Of a stretch of 23,139 nucleotides of DNA, positions 15,259 to 22,813 are shown piece after piece. Position numbers and translations under genes: made by a program. Each line of letters begins with the position of its first letter. Within the stretch, counting starts at the first letter, position 1. This stretch comes from JBKHBT01 sp046542255. GTDB taxonomy: Bacteria > UBP14 > UBA6098 > JBKHBT01. The DNA lies in NCBI GenBank assembly GCA_046542255.1, contig JBKHBT010000049.1, forward strand, positions 1 through 23,139, read 5' to 3'. Below the pieces are notes generated by a model. It saw only the letters and a list, made by a program, of their open reading frames with translations. It was not told where the DNA came from and did no database searches.

Positions 15259-16269
15259 TTAATCCCAGTTATCTCGCCTTAATAGAACACTGACCGAGCG
15301 CTCATGGTGAATATTGCCGATTGCTGTCGAAAGAATAGGAGCGACAGATATTATATCGAGCAGATTCTTATCTTTTAGCCTTTGCAGCCTTTTGGGTTGA
15401 ATTTGAATTGTATCGGTTACAGCTAATTTATCCAATTCCGAATCACAAATTCTATCTATTGCAGGGCCTGAAAAAAGTGCATGTGTACAAAAGGCATAAA
15501 TTTTCTTAGCTCCATTTTGCTTTAGAAGCTCAGCAGCATGAGTCAAGGTACCTCCGGTATCTATCATATCATCTCTAATAATCGCTATTTTCTCTTTTAC
15601 ATCGCCAATAACAACCAAAGCCTTGGATTGATTAGGCTCATCGCGTTTTTTATGCACAATTGCCATATTAGCTCCCATGTCATCAGCAATATCTTCGATT
15701 CTTTTTACGCCACCAACATCAGGAGATACAATTACAATCTTATCATCTTTAGACTTTATACCTTTTACTTCTTCAGAAACCGTAGTCATTCCATCTGTCC
15801 GCTCATAATACCCATGAATAAATGCCGCAAGTAGCTCGTCACTAATAATCTGATCGACAGGGATTTCGAAAAAACCCTGTATCTGAGCAGCATGAAGATC
15901 AACCGTCAAAACTCTATTTGCGCCAGCATCTTCTAATAATCTCGATAGCAATTTTGCAGAAATCGGTACGCGCGGTTTTTCTTTTCTGTCTTGCCTTGCA
16001 TAACCAAAATATGGTATAACAGCTGTAATTCTTCTTGCCGATGCCCTTCGGGCAGCATCTATCAATAGTAAAAGCTCGAGAAGATTCTCTGCTGGAGGAT
16101 TCAAAGATTGTATAATAAAAAGATCTGTTCCACGGATATTTTCTTTAAGCTGTATCCTTATCTCGCCATCAGCAAAATTTTCGATTATAGCATCGATAGG
16201 TTTCACGCCTAAATGATTACAAATCTCTTGCCCGAGTCTTCTATTTGATCTACCAATGAGGATTTTCAT
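15259..16269 (-). CDS. prs: Ribose-phosphate pyrophosphokinase (PRPP synthase), copy 2
   Basis: A second complete PRPP synthase, first in the operon. The 336 residues contain YFGYARQDRK (87-96), DLHAAQIQGFF (124-134), the KKR flexible-loop residues and the loop DDMIDTGGT (233-241). It is longer than copy 1 because of a charged insertion of about 18-20 residues (about 154-176, ending SKDDKIVI) just before the SPDVGG strand. The insertion lies between conserved core strands on the surface and does not remove an active-site residue. AAGGGT lies upstream of the ATG. The 3' end of tRNA-Gln is only 22 nt upstream, so tRNA and prs are probably co-transcribed and separated by tRNA processing. The two copies may form mixed hexamers or differ in allosteric control; nothing in the sequence decides this. 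Confidence 0.95.
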   Translation of the reverse strand: MKILIGRSNRRLGQEICNHLGVKPIDAIIENFADGEIRIQLKENIRGTDLFIIQSLNPPAENLLELLLLIDAARRASARRITAVIPYFGYARQDRKEKPRVPISAKLLSRLLEDAGANRVLTVDLHAAQIQGFFEIPVDQIISDELLAAFIHGYYERTDGMTTVSEEVKGIKSKDDKIVIVSPDVGGVKRIEDIADDMGANMAIVHKKRDEPNQSKALVVIGDVKEKIAIIRDDMIDTGGTLTHAAELLKQNGAKKIYAFCTHALFSGPAIDRICDSELDKLAVTDTIQIQPKRLQRLKDKNLLDIISVAPILSTAIGNIHHERSVSVLLRRDNWD

Positions 16270-16291
16270 CTATTACCCTTTTTATAATCAA

Positions 16292-16364
16292 CTGGGGCGG
16301 CAGGACTCGAACCTACACATGCGGGATCCAAAACCCCGTGCCTTGCCGATTTGGCGACGCCCCA
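16292..16364 (-). tRNA. tRNA-Gln (anticodon TTG)
   Basis: On the minus strand the acceptor stem TGGGGCG (16364-16358) pairs with CGCCCCA (16299-16293), with a G discriminator at 16292. The anticodon loop TTTTGGA places TTG at 16331-16329. The T arm carries GGTTCGAGTCC. The D-loop sequence CGCCAAATCGG resembles bacterial tRNA-Gln. The length is 73 nt and no CCA is encoded. It lies between ispE and prs, the same position as in many Proteobacteria. Confidence 0.95.
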
Positions 16365-16421
16365 ATTGTCAATTCAAATTTCAAACACTTATATCGATGG
16401 AGATTACAAAAAATGCTTTTT

Positions 16422-17279
16422 TTAGATTATCTCCATGTCATCGACTTTATCTACAATAAAAGTTTTCAAATTTTCAAATCTCTTGCTAACAGCTATCGCA
16501 TCCTTCTCATTTTCAAAAGCGCCAAACATCGCACAGCCTGAACCAGATGGAAGGGCATAAAGTGCGCCAGCATCTAAAAGCTCTTTTCGATATTGTGCAT
16601 ATTCCGGATGCTCTTTTTCAAGCAGAGACCTAAAAGAGTTGTCAAAGAGCGGAATGCCATTTAAAAGGCCTCCTCGCTTTAAACTATTAAAAATATTATC
16701 TTGAAGCTCTTCCGTCAAGTTGATTTTGACATTTTCATATGCCCATTTTGTCGAAATACCAAATTCGGGTACAATAATCAGTAATTTAACATCTGGCATA
16801 CCATCAGTCGGCATAAGTTTTTCGCCACGTCCCTGGGCAAGAAAACCTCCTGGTTTTATGAAAAATGGTACATCCGAACCGCATTCAAGAGCGATCTCCT
16901 CAAGTGAAGATTCTCGGAAGGGCTTGTCCAGCAGGATATTAACAATTCTAAGAAAAGTTGCAGCATTGCTACTACCACCAGCAAGGCCAGAGCCAATTGG
17001 TATATTCTTTTCTATATTTACACTGACTCCGATTTTTTCACCAAGTTTCTTGCATGCAATATCCCATGCCTTATAAACGATATTGTCTTTTTTGGGGATA
17101 CCAGTGCAGCCTTTGCAAAATAAAGAAAGGCGCTTGCCAGGTATCAAATCGATTTTCATCTGATCATAGATACCGATCTTCGACATAAGAGTGAAAATCT
17201 CATGGTAACCATCTTCCCTTTCTTTTCCAACGAAAAGGAAATGATTTATTTTGGCCGGTGTTTTTAGTTTCATTCCCAT
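16422..17279 (-). CDS. ispE: 4-diphosphocytidyl-2-C-methyl-D-erythritol kinase (IspE)
   Basis: This GHMP-family kinase performs the fourth step of the MEP isoprenoid pathway, phosphorylating CDP-methylerythritol. Motifs are LKTPAKINHFLFV at the N-terminus with the catalytic Lys, the glycine-rich ATP loop PIGSGLAGGSSNAA, the catalytic Asp in ECGSDVPFF and the C-terminal SGSGCAMFG loop. The open frame extends to a TTG at 17318, but family members start a few residues before the KTPAKIN motif, so I chose the ATG at 17279 (285 residues); the ATG at 17273 is equally possible. No strong ribosome site is visible for either. A TATAAT ends 13 nt upstream of the chosen ATG. It heads the leftward cluster followed by tRNA-Gln and the prs genes. 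Confidence 0.95.
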   Translation of the reverse strand: MGMKLKTPAKINHFLFVGKEREDGYHEIFTLMSKIGIYDQMKIDLIPGKRLSLFCKGCTGIPKKDNIVYKAWDIACKKLGEKIGVSVNIEKNIPIGSGLAGGSSNAATFLRIVNILLDKPFRESSLEEIALECGSDVPFFIKPGGFLAQGRGEKLMPTDGMPDVKLLIIVPEFGISTKWAYENVKINLTEELQDNIFNSLKRGGLLNGIPLFDNSFRSLLEKEHPEYAQYRKELLDAGALYALPSGSGCAMFGAFENEKDAIAVSKRFENLKTFIVDKVDDMEII

Positions 17280-17292
17280 AACTGCCCATGAA

Positions 17293-17298
17293 ATTATA
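17293..17298 (-). promoter_or_regulatory. Candidate -10 element of ispE
   Basis: A perfect TATAAT on the minus strand lies 13 nt before the ispE ATG at 17279, giving a leader of about 7 nt. The only nearby -35-like sequence, TTGCCC, is 14 nt upstream, a shorter spacer than usual, so support is limited. Confidence 0.35.
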
Positions 17299-17321
17299 AA
17301 AAAAATGAAATCGGGCAAGTC

Positions 17322-17570
17322 CTATTTTGTATAAATTATTTTTTTTGTAAAAACTTGAGAATTATACCGAAGCTTTGCAAAGAAAATACCAGAATTTAAA
17401 TTTTCTGCCCTAAACCTAAATGAAAGGCCATTGTAAAATGTAAAACCAGTATTACTATCAAAACTTTTAACCACTCTCCCATTCAAATCCGTAATGGACA
17501 GTTCCAAATCTCCAGGGTCTATCGGCTGGCGAGTTCCTATTGATTGATTGTCTGAATATCCATAAAATAA
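17322..17570 (-). pseudogene. C-terminal remnant of a secreted protein (type IX / Por-like sorting domain)
   Basis: An 82-codon frame is bounded upstream by an in-frame TAG (17573-17571) and lacks any ATG. Its translation resembles a type A T9SS C-terminal sorting domain: LELSITDLNGRVVKSF, then NLNSGIFFAKLRYN, and the final TKKIIYTK matching the usual 'G-x-Y-h-h-x-h ... x-K-h-h-h-x-K' ending. In Bacteroidetes and related phyla this domain is about 70-90 residues at the end of much larger secreted proteins, so the passenger is missing here. Its upstream side is cut off by the promoter region of the divergent secreted-protein gene at 17663. A TTG at 17507 could start translation, but a free-standing sorting domain makes little sense. 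I infer a decayed gene. Confidence 0.55.
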
Positions 17571-17593
17571 CTAGTGAATAAACGAAAGCAAAC

Positions 17594-17623
17594 TTGACAA
17601 TGTATATTCGATATACTTATATT
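17594..17623 (+). promoter_or_regulatory. Promoter of the secreted propeller gene
   Basis: TTGACA (17594-17599), an 18-nt spacer and TATATT (17618-17623) give one perfect hexamer and one 5-of-6 match. Initiation near 17630 would leave a leader of about 33 nt with a strong GGGAGG site (17652-17657) 5 nt before the ATG at 17663. Confidence 0.6.
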
Positions 17624-17662
17624 TCATTTGTGAGTAAATTATTAATCAAATGGGAGGCAAAA

Positions 17663-19945
17663 ATGCATAGAAAACATTTCATATTGGCTTTAGTATTCTT
17701 TTCACCGGTCCTAATTTTGGGATGGCAAATAAATTATGGAAGCGAAAGAATAGATATTTCATATAATATAGAACCAACAAGTGATGAGGGCTTCATCGTC
17801 AGCGGCTTTTCCGAACACCCTTCAGTCGACTGGTATGATGCGTATTTTATGAAGCTTGATATCACCGGTACGCAGGAATGGGAAATTTATTTTGGTGGAG
17901 AATGGTATCAGGACAGAGGTTATGATGGTGTCGAAGTTGACGGTGGTTATATTTTTACCGGCTGGACAAGCTCTTATGGCGCTATGGGCAATGATATTTT
18001 TGCACTAATGGTCTCTGAAACTGGTGATACACTCTGGCATAGGAAATATGGAACATTATCATCTGACCATGCCTATGATATATGCAAAACCCACGATGAA
18101 CACCTGATTCTCGCTGGTGATACTTATGCCTATGGTACTGGTGATGCAGATGCCTACTTATGCAAAATCAATACACGAGGCGATACTATCTGGACAAATC
18201 ACTATGGTTCAACTGAATTTGAAAGAATTAATAAAGTCATCGAGTTAATCGATGGAAGCCTTATTGCGGTCGGTTCAAGCTGGAGCGAAGGCGTAATTCC
18301 TGATACAAATATCTATGTACTAAAAATCGATAGCGATGGAACAGAGCTTTGGTCTCAGGTTTGGGATATCGGTTATGACGATGGTGGTTGGAGCCTTTGT
18401 GAAGAACCTACCGGCAATATAGTAGTCGCTGGCTTTACATCCCCAGAACCTGGACATCCCAATATATACATCAAAAGGATTTCTCCTTCCGGTGACTCAC
18501 TTTGGGCAAATACCTATGGAGGACCCGGCCATGACATAGCTCATGGCATTGTATCTCTCGATGATGGTTCTCTTGTCGTAGCTGGGTGGTCTACCTATGA
18601 AGCTTATATAATGAAATTAGACAGAGAAGGCGAAATTGTTTGGGATAATAGTATAGGAAGTGTTCGGGATGATAGATTTTTTTCAATTTCTAAAAATGGA
18701 ACTGGTTTCGTTATGAGCGGAAGCACAAAATCCTACGGCGAAGGTTCACCGGATACCGAAGACTTTTTCATTGTCACTGCAAATTCAGAAGGCGATGCAG
18801 GAAGCGATTGCTATCCGGCTTTTGTATGGTGTGATTGCCCACATCCAGCTGGCACGACTGTCGGATGTGCCGACCAGCCAATGATTTTTGGAATTGTCGA
18901 TCCTACTGGAATAAGTATAGATACAGAGAGCATCTATGGCAGGAAAATTGTCTCGACAATTTCTGGAGAAATCGATACTACTGTATTTTCTCATGACCAT
19001 GAAGATATATCTATAGAAGTAAGAAGCGATACGGTTTATCTTTCTATAAACGGCACTTATGAGCATGGGACAAGGGTAAATTGCATAATAGACAGCCTCT
19101 CTAATGAAGAAGACTGTGTTTCATATCCAGATCAGGAAAGTAACTTCACTGTCGATCTCGAACCGCCTTATATTTCGTCTTTTCTTCCTTCACCCGGCTC
19201 CTATGTCGATCCAGCAATCGAAACACTTATGATGAAAGCAGAAATAGTAGATGATATGTCGGGAGTACGCTCCGATTCTGCGAGTGCTTATATTCGCTGG
19301 ATAGCAAATGATTTCGAAAGGCCATTCTTTAGATGGAATTGGGATTTCGGCACAAATAGAACTACAACCTTCGATACATTCGAGCTTGGTGATTCTATAA
19401 AGGTCTGTATTCATGCAGAAGAAAACACAAATGACGGATATTGCATAACTTGTGATCACCGTGAACTCGATACCTGCTGGGTTTTCTATTTCGGAGAAGG
19501 CGGCGATACTTATATTCAAGAATATGATGTATTCGCCGGTTGGAATATGATTTCTTCACCATTTGCTATCCCATTTTCTCTGGGAGATTATTTCACTGAA
19601 GCGATAACTCCTTATTATACTTTCAATACCGAGAGTGGTCTCTATGAAGAAATAGATGAAATCGAAGTCGGTTTGGGAGTCTGGGTATTGAATACAGAAG
19701 ATGCTCTAATTTCTGTCGAAGAGGGCGAAGTTTTAGAATCTATTGAGATATCTTTGCAAACAGGCTGGAACCTCGTCGGTGGCCCGTCTTTGTCGGTCCC
19801 CAGTGCGCCTATTGAAGATTTAGAAGAGACAATACCACCTGTTTATACTTATGATGGTGATATATACATCGCTGCGGATTCTCTTATGCCGGGCAAAGGC
19901 TACTGGATTTTGTCGAGAGAAGACATATCCATTACATTGCCATAG
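17663..19945 (+). CDS. Secreted protein with seven propeller-like repeats and a duplicated C-terminal GWN module
   Basis: The start is the ATG at 17663, set by GGGAGG 5 nt upstream; a longer frame back to TTG at 17594 would start inside the promoter. The 760-residue product opens with a signal peptide (MHRKHFILALVFF...). From about 25 to 375 it has seven repeats of about 46-55 residues, each starting with a (Y/I)G-x-x-x-x-D-like turn and containing D-G-(G/S)-x-(I/L)-x-x-(G/A)-G and a final (L/T)-W, starting near 25, 77, 129, 181, 236, 285 and 331. This is consistent with a seven-bladed beta-propeller. A cysteine-containing, beta-rich Ig-like region follows (about 380-620), then two copies of a roughly 60-residue module (626-685 and 701-760) with GWN near the start and G-x-x-(V/Y)-W-(V/I)-L near the end. 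There is no T9SS sorting domain or membrane anchor. The function is unknown; a surface or extracellular structural or binding role is inferred. Confidence 0.8.
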   Translation: MHRKHFILALVFFSPVLILGWQINYGSERIDISYNIEPTSDEGFIVSGFSEHPSVDWYDAYFMKLDITGTQEWEIYFGGEWYQDRGYDGVEVDGGYIFTGWTSSYGAMGNDIFALMVSETGDTLWHRKYGTLSSDHAYDICKTHDEHLILAGDTYAYGTGDADAYLCKINTRGDTIWTNHYGSTEFERINKVIELIDGSLIAVGSSWSEGVIPDTNIYVLKIDSDGTELWSQVWDIGYDDGGWSLCEEPTGNIVVAGFTSPEPGHPNIYIKRISPSGDSLWANTYGGPGHDIAHGIVSLDDGSLVVAGWSTYEAYIMKLDREGEIVWDNSIGSVRDDRFFSISKNGTGFVMSGSTKSYGEGSPDTEDFFIVTANSEGDAGSDCYPAFVWCDCPHPAGTTVGCADQPMIFGIVDPTGISIDTESIYGRKIVSTISGEIDTTVFSHDHEDISIEVRSDTVYLSINGTYEHGTRVNCIIDSLSNEEDCVSYPDQESNFTVDLEPPYISSFLPSPGSYVDPAIETLMMKAEIVDDMSGVRSDSASAYIRWIANDFERPFFRWNWDFGTNRTTTFDTFELGDSIKVCIHAEENTNDGYCITCDHRELDTCWVFYFGEGGDTYIQEYDVFAGWNMISSPFAIPFSLGDYFTEAITPYYTFNTESGLYEEIDEIEVGLGVWVLNTEDALISVEEGEVLESIEISLQTGWNLVGGPSLSVPSAPIEDLEETIPPVYTYDGDIYIAADSLMPGKGYWILSREDISITLP

Positions 19946-20008
19946 GCTAAACTTATTACACTTGCCAGAATTTGTGTTTTGGCAAATAGGAAAAGGTTAA
20001 TAATTCTC

Positions 20009-20038
20009 TTGCTAAATGAGAATACTGTCTCATATTTA
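20009..20038 (+). promoter_or_regulatory. Candidate promoter of the ABC permease gene
   Basis: TTGCTA (20009-20014), an 18-nt spacer and TATTTA (20033-20038) lie directly before the ATG at 20044. No Shine-Dalgarno site is present, so this would be another leaderless or very short-leader gene. The -35 overlaps a perfect 6-bp inverted repeat (ATTCTC/GAGAAT at 20003-20023), which could be an operator or chance. Confidence 0.35.
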
Positions 20039-20043
20039 TACTC

Positions 20044-21288
20044 ATGCAAAGGCTACTATCAATAATTGGGTCTTCAATTCGTGATATTTTCGCTCATAAA
20101 CTCAGAATTCTTCTGACATCCCTGGGCGTTATTATTGGAGTGATTGCTGTTGTTGGGATGAGCACTGCGGCCTATAGCCTTCAACAAAATATCATCAGAC
20201 AGGTAGAGTCTCTTGGCGCTGATACTTTTTATATTGTTAAAACATCCATACATATGATGTTTAATTTCGGAAATAATAAATCTGATTATATTAAAGCATT
20301 TAAACGGCCACCTCTTGAATTATCCTATGAAGACTTTTTAAGGAAGAATGTTCCTGCTGCAAAAAAAGTCATTCCCAAGCTTTCTTACCAGCAACCAATT
20401 AGCTCAGAGAATAAAGCAGGCGGTAGGCCTTCTTCCATTCTCGCAACAAATGAACAAATGCTTGGTATCAATAATTTAGAACTAGCCTATGGAAGATTTT
20501 TCTCTAAATTCGATGTAGATAATCGCCGGCCGGTTTGTATTATTGGACAATCGCTAATTACCGAATTCTTTTCTGGAAGAGACCCGATTGGGGAAAAAAT
20601 CAAATTAGGCGGGATTCCTTTCAATATTGTCGGTGTCTTTGATAGCATAAATACCATGCAAAATGATCTAAATAATAGGTCGGTAGTGATTCCTATCAGC
20701 ACGGGAGTAAAGTATTTCAAAAATGTTTGGGATTTACAATATATTGTCCAAGCAAAGCCGGAGAAACTTCAACTTGCAATTGACCAATCAATAAACACTC
20801 TCAGGAATCTTCGTGGCCTAAAATATATTGAAGAAAATAATTTCGATTATTTCACATCTAATATGCTCTTAAGCCATATCGGAAAATTTACAACGATAGC
20901 ATATTTTGTATTGCTTTCGATTTCTGCAATTTCTCTTTTCGTTGCGGGAATCGGTATCATGAATGTAATGTATGTTACAGTATCTGAAAGAACAAAAGAA
21001 ATTGGCATTCGAAAATCTGTCGGAGCATTCAAAAAAGACATTATTATCCAGTTTACGACAGAGGCGGTTTTGATAAGCCTATTTGGTGGACTTATCGGTA
21101 TTGGTATTATAAAAGCCATAGTTATGATACTACAAAATATGCAAGAGAAAATTAAGGTGATCATCTATTTGCCGACAGAAATCATAGTACTCGGACTGGT
21201 CTTTTCATTTATCGTTGGAGTATTTTTTGGCATAATGCCGGCATTAAAAGCAAGCAAGTTGAATATAGTCGAAGCATTAAGGAAGTGA
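20044..21288 (+). CDS. MacB/FtsX-type ABC transporter permease
   Basis: A mechanotransmission-type permease of the MacB/LolC/FtsX superfamily. The 414-residue topology is standard: TM1 (about 21-45, beginning LRILLTSLGVIIGVIAVVG), a periplasmic MacB_PCD domain (about 46-275), then TM2-TM4 (about 281-310, 338-362 and 378-400). The cytoplasmic coupling segment SERTKEIGIRKSVGA (314-328) and the C-terminal PALKASKLNIVEALRK are family signatures. These permeases work with a LolD/MacB-type ATPase, usually encoded next door, but neither neighbour is an ATPase, so the partner must lie elsewhere. The substrate is unknown; related systems move lipoproteins, peptides or macrolides. The tatD-ksgA fusion starts 1 nt after its stop, and the end of this gene supplies that gene's AGGAAG ribosome site. 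Confidence 0.9.
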   Translation: MQRLLSIIGSSIRDIFAHKLRILLTSLGVIIGVIAVVGMSTAAYSLQQNIIRQVESLGADTFYIVKTSIHMMFNFGNNKSDYIKAFKRPPLELSYEDFLRKNVPAAKKVIPKLSYQQPISSENKAGGRPSSILATNEQMLGINNLELAYGRFFSKFDVDNRRPVCIIGQSLITEFFSGRDPIGEKIKLGGIPFNIVGVFDSINTMQNDLNNRSVVIPISTGVKYFKNVWDLQYIVQAKPEKLQLAIDQSINTLRNLRGLKYIEENNFDYFTSNMLLSHIGKFTTIAYFVLLSISAISLFVAGIGIMNVMYVTVSERTKEIGIRKSVGAFKKDIIIQFTTEAVLISLFGGLIGIGIIKAIVMILQNMQEKIKVIIYLPTEIIVLGLVFSFIVGVFFGIMPALKASKLNIVEALRK

Positions 21289-21289
21289 T

Positions 21290-22813
21290 ATGATAGACTC
21301 TCATGCACATTTAAATTTCAGAAAACTATCAAAGAAATTAGATGAAGTAATGGAAACTGCCAGAGAAGCCGGCGTATTTACGGTTGCTAATATTGGTATC
21401 GACCTTGATACATCAAAAGAGTCGATAAAGCTTGCAGAAAAATATCCGGATATTATTGCCACAGTGGGGATTCACCCCAATACTAAAATTTCGGATAATG
21501 AACTCGAAAATTCGATATTAGAAATTGAAAAACTAGCAAAGCACCCTTCAGTCATAGCAATAGGTGAAATCGGCCTGGATTACTACCGTGATCATGTATA
21601 TCCGCAAAAACAAAAGATAATGTTTCGAAAGCAATTGGAACTGGCATCGAAACTGGATATGCCAATTTCGCTTCATATTAGGCCATCGAAAGAGAATTTT
21701 CATGATGTTTTTGATGATTTCAAGAAAATTTTTATGGAATACCCTCATCTCGATGGCGTTCTTCATGCCTTTGCAGGCGATGAAAATTTCGTGAAATGGA
21801 CATTAGAAAATACAAAACTTTATTTCGGACTCGGCGGCCCTATTACATTCAAAAACTACAAAAATTATGATGCAATACGCCAGATGCCTATGGATAGAAT
21901 AGTTACAGAGACAGATTGTCCTTTTCTTGCGCCACATCCATATCGTGGCAAAACAAATGAACCCGCAATGATAACTCATATTGCAGATAGGCTTTCTAAA
22001 TTCTTCCGAAAACCGATAGACGAAATTGACTCTGTAACATCGAATAATGCCGCCAATCTATATAGTATCGGCCTTCCAGGAACCGGACAATCTCAGGTCT
22101 TTTTGAAATCAAAGAAATCGCTCGAGCAGATCGCATCGATTTTCGATAATATCGAAAAAAGCCCAATAGCCTTAGAAATTGGCGCCGGACAAGCTGTCCT
22201 AACGAAAAAACTATGCCAGAGATATGAAAAGGTATATGCTATAGAACCGGATCTCGGCGTATATCCACTGGATTTCAAAGATGCATGTGTTATCCCCAAA
22301 AGCATTCTGGATGTCAATATTCCGGCTATTTCCGAATATGAAGGCAAAAAGCTGGCTATTTTTGGAAATATCCCCTATCACTTAACCAGCGATATTCTTT
22401 TTTATCTGCTAAAGAATATCGAGAGCATAGATTGCATAGCTTTGCTTGTGCAGAAGGAAGTTGCCAAAAGGCTTTCTGCCAGGCCCGGAAATCGCGATTA
22501 CGGCATACCTACTATCCTTCTTGGTAATCTATTTGAGATATCATTTAGGTTTTCGATTTCTGCGAGAGCTTTCAAGCCAAAACCCGATGTCGATTCGGCT
22601 GTTATCACGATGATTCCTCGTGAAAGCCCAATCTATAAACCAAAAGATTACAAGTTATTCGAATTTATTGTACAAAGTGCATTTGGCCAGAGACGCAAAA
22701 TGATGCGCAAAAGCCTCAAAGGCAAAATCAAAAATTTACCATCGAGATTTGCCAAAAAACGTCCAGAAGAACTTAGAATAGAAGATTTTGGCGAGATTGC
22801 GGATATGAATTAG
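21290..22813 (+). CDS. tatD-rsmA: TatD-family metallo-hydrolase fused to 16S rRNA dimethyltransferase KsgA/RsmA
   Basis: A single 507-residue frame contains two complete families. Residues 1-258 are a TatD hydrolase with the expected metal ligands: H5/H7 in DSHAHL, E93 in IGEIGLDYYRD, H129 in SLHIRPS, H159 in LHAFAGD and D209 in TETDCPF. Residues 264-507 are KsgA/RsmA, which dimethylates two adjacent adenines (A1518/A1519 in E. coli) near the 3' end of 16S rRNA: GQSQVFL for the usual GQNFL, motif I LEIGAGQAVLT (295-305), the acidic E319, motif IV NIPYHLTSD (360-368), QKEVAKRL, KPKPDVDSAV and AFGQRRK. The linker is only about five residues, with no stop and no separate ribosome site. The KsgA motif II-III stretch is short and lacks the usual GDAL. 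tatD and ksgA are neighbours in B. subtilis (with rnmV between), so fusion of adjacent genes is a natural origin. Confidence 0.93.
   Translation: MIDSHAHLNFRKLSKKLDEVMETAREAGVFTVANIGIDLDTSKESIKLAEKYPDIIATVGIHPNTKISDNELENSILEIEKLAKHPSVIAIGEIGLDYYRDHVYPQKQKIMFRKQLELASKLDMPISLHIRPSKENFHDVFDDFKKIFMEYPHLDGVLHAFAGDENFVKWTLENTKLYFGLGGPITFKNYKNYDAIRQMPMDRIVTETDCPFLAPHPYRGKTNEPAMITHIADRLSKFFRKPIDEIDSVTSNNAANLYSIGLPGTGQSQVFLKSKKSLEQIASIFDNIEKSPIALEIGAGQAVLTKKLCQRYEKVYAIEPDLGVYPLDFKDACVIPKSILDVNIPAISEYEGKKLAIFGNIPYHLTSDILFYLLKNIESIDCIALLVQKEVAKRLSARPGNRDYGIPTILLGNLFEISFRFSISARAFKPKPDVDSAVITMIPRESPIYKPKDYKLFEFIVQSAFGQRRKMMRKSLKGKIKNLPSRFAKKRPEELRIEDFGEIADMN

Noticed and set aside
16256..16459. Plus-strand frame containing GRQDSNLHMRD
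   Set aside because: The same artefact, across tRNA-Gln.
17280..17318. IspE extension to TTG at 17318
   Set aside because: It adds 13 residues not found in the family and lies over the candidate promoter.
17594..17662. Upstream extension of the propeller gene to a TTG start
   Set aside because: The TTG is part of the -35 hexamer. The ATG at 17663 has a strong ribosome site and begins directly with a signal peptide.
19959..19987. TTGCCA/TGGCAA inverted repeat after the propeller gene as a terminator
   Set aside because: The loop is long and no T-run follows; it could be a weak hairpin, but termination is not supported.
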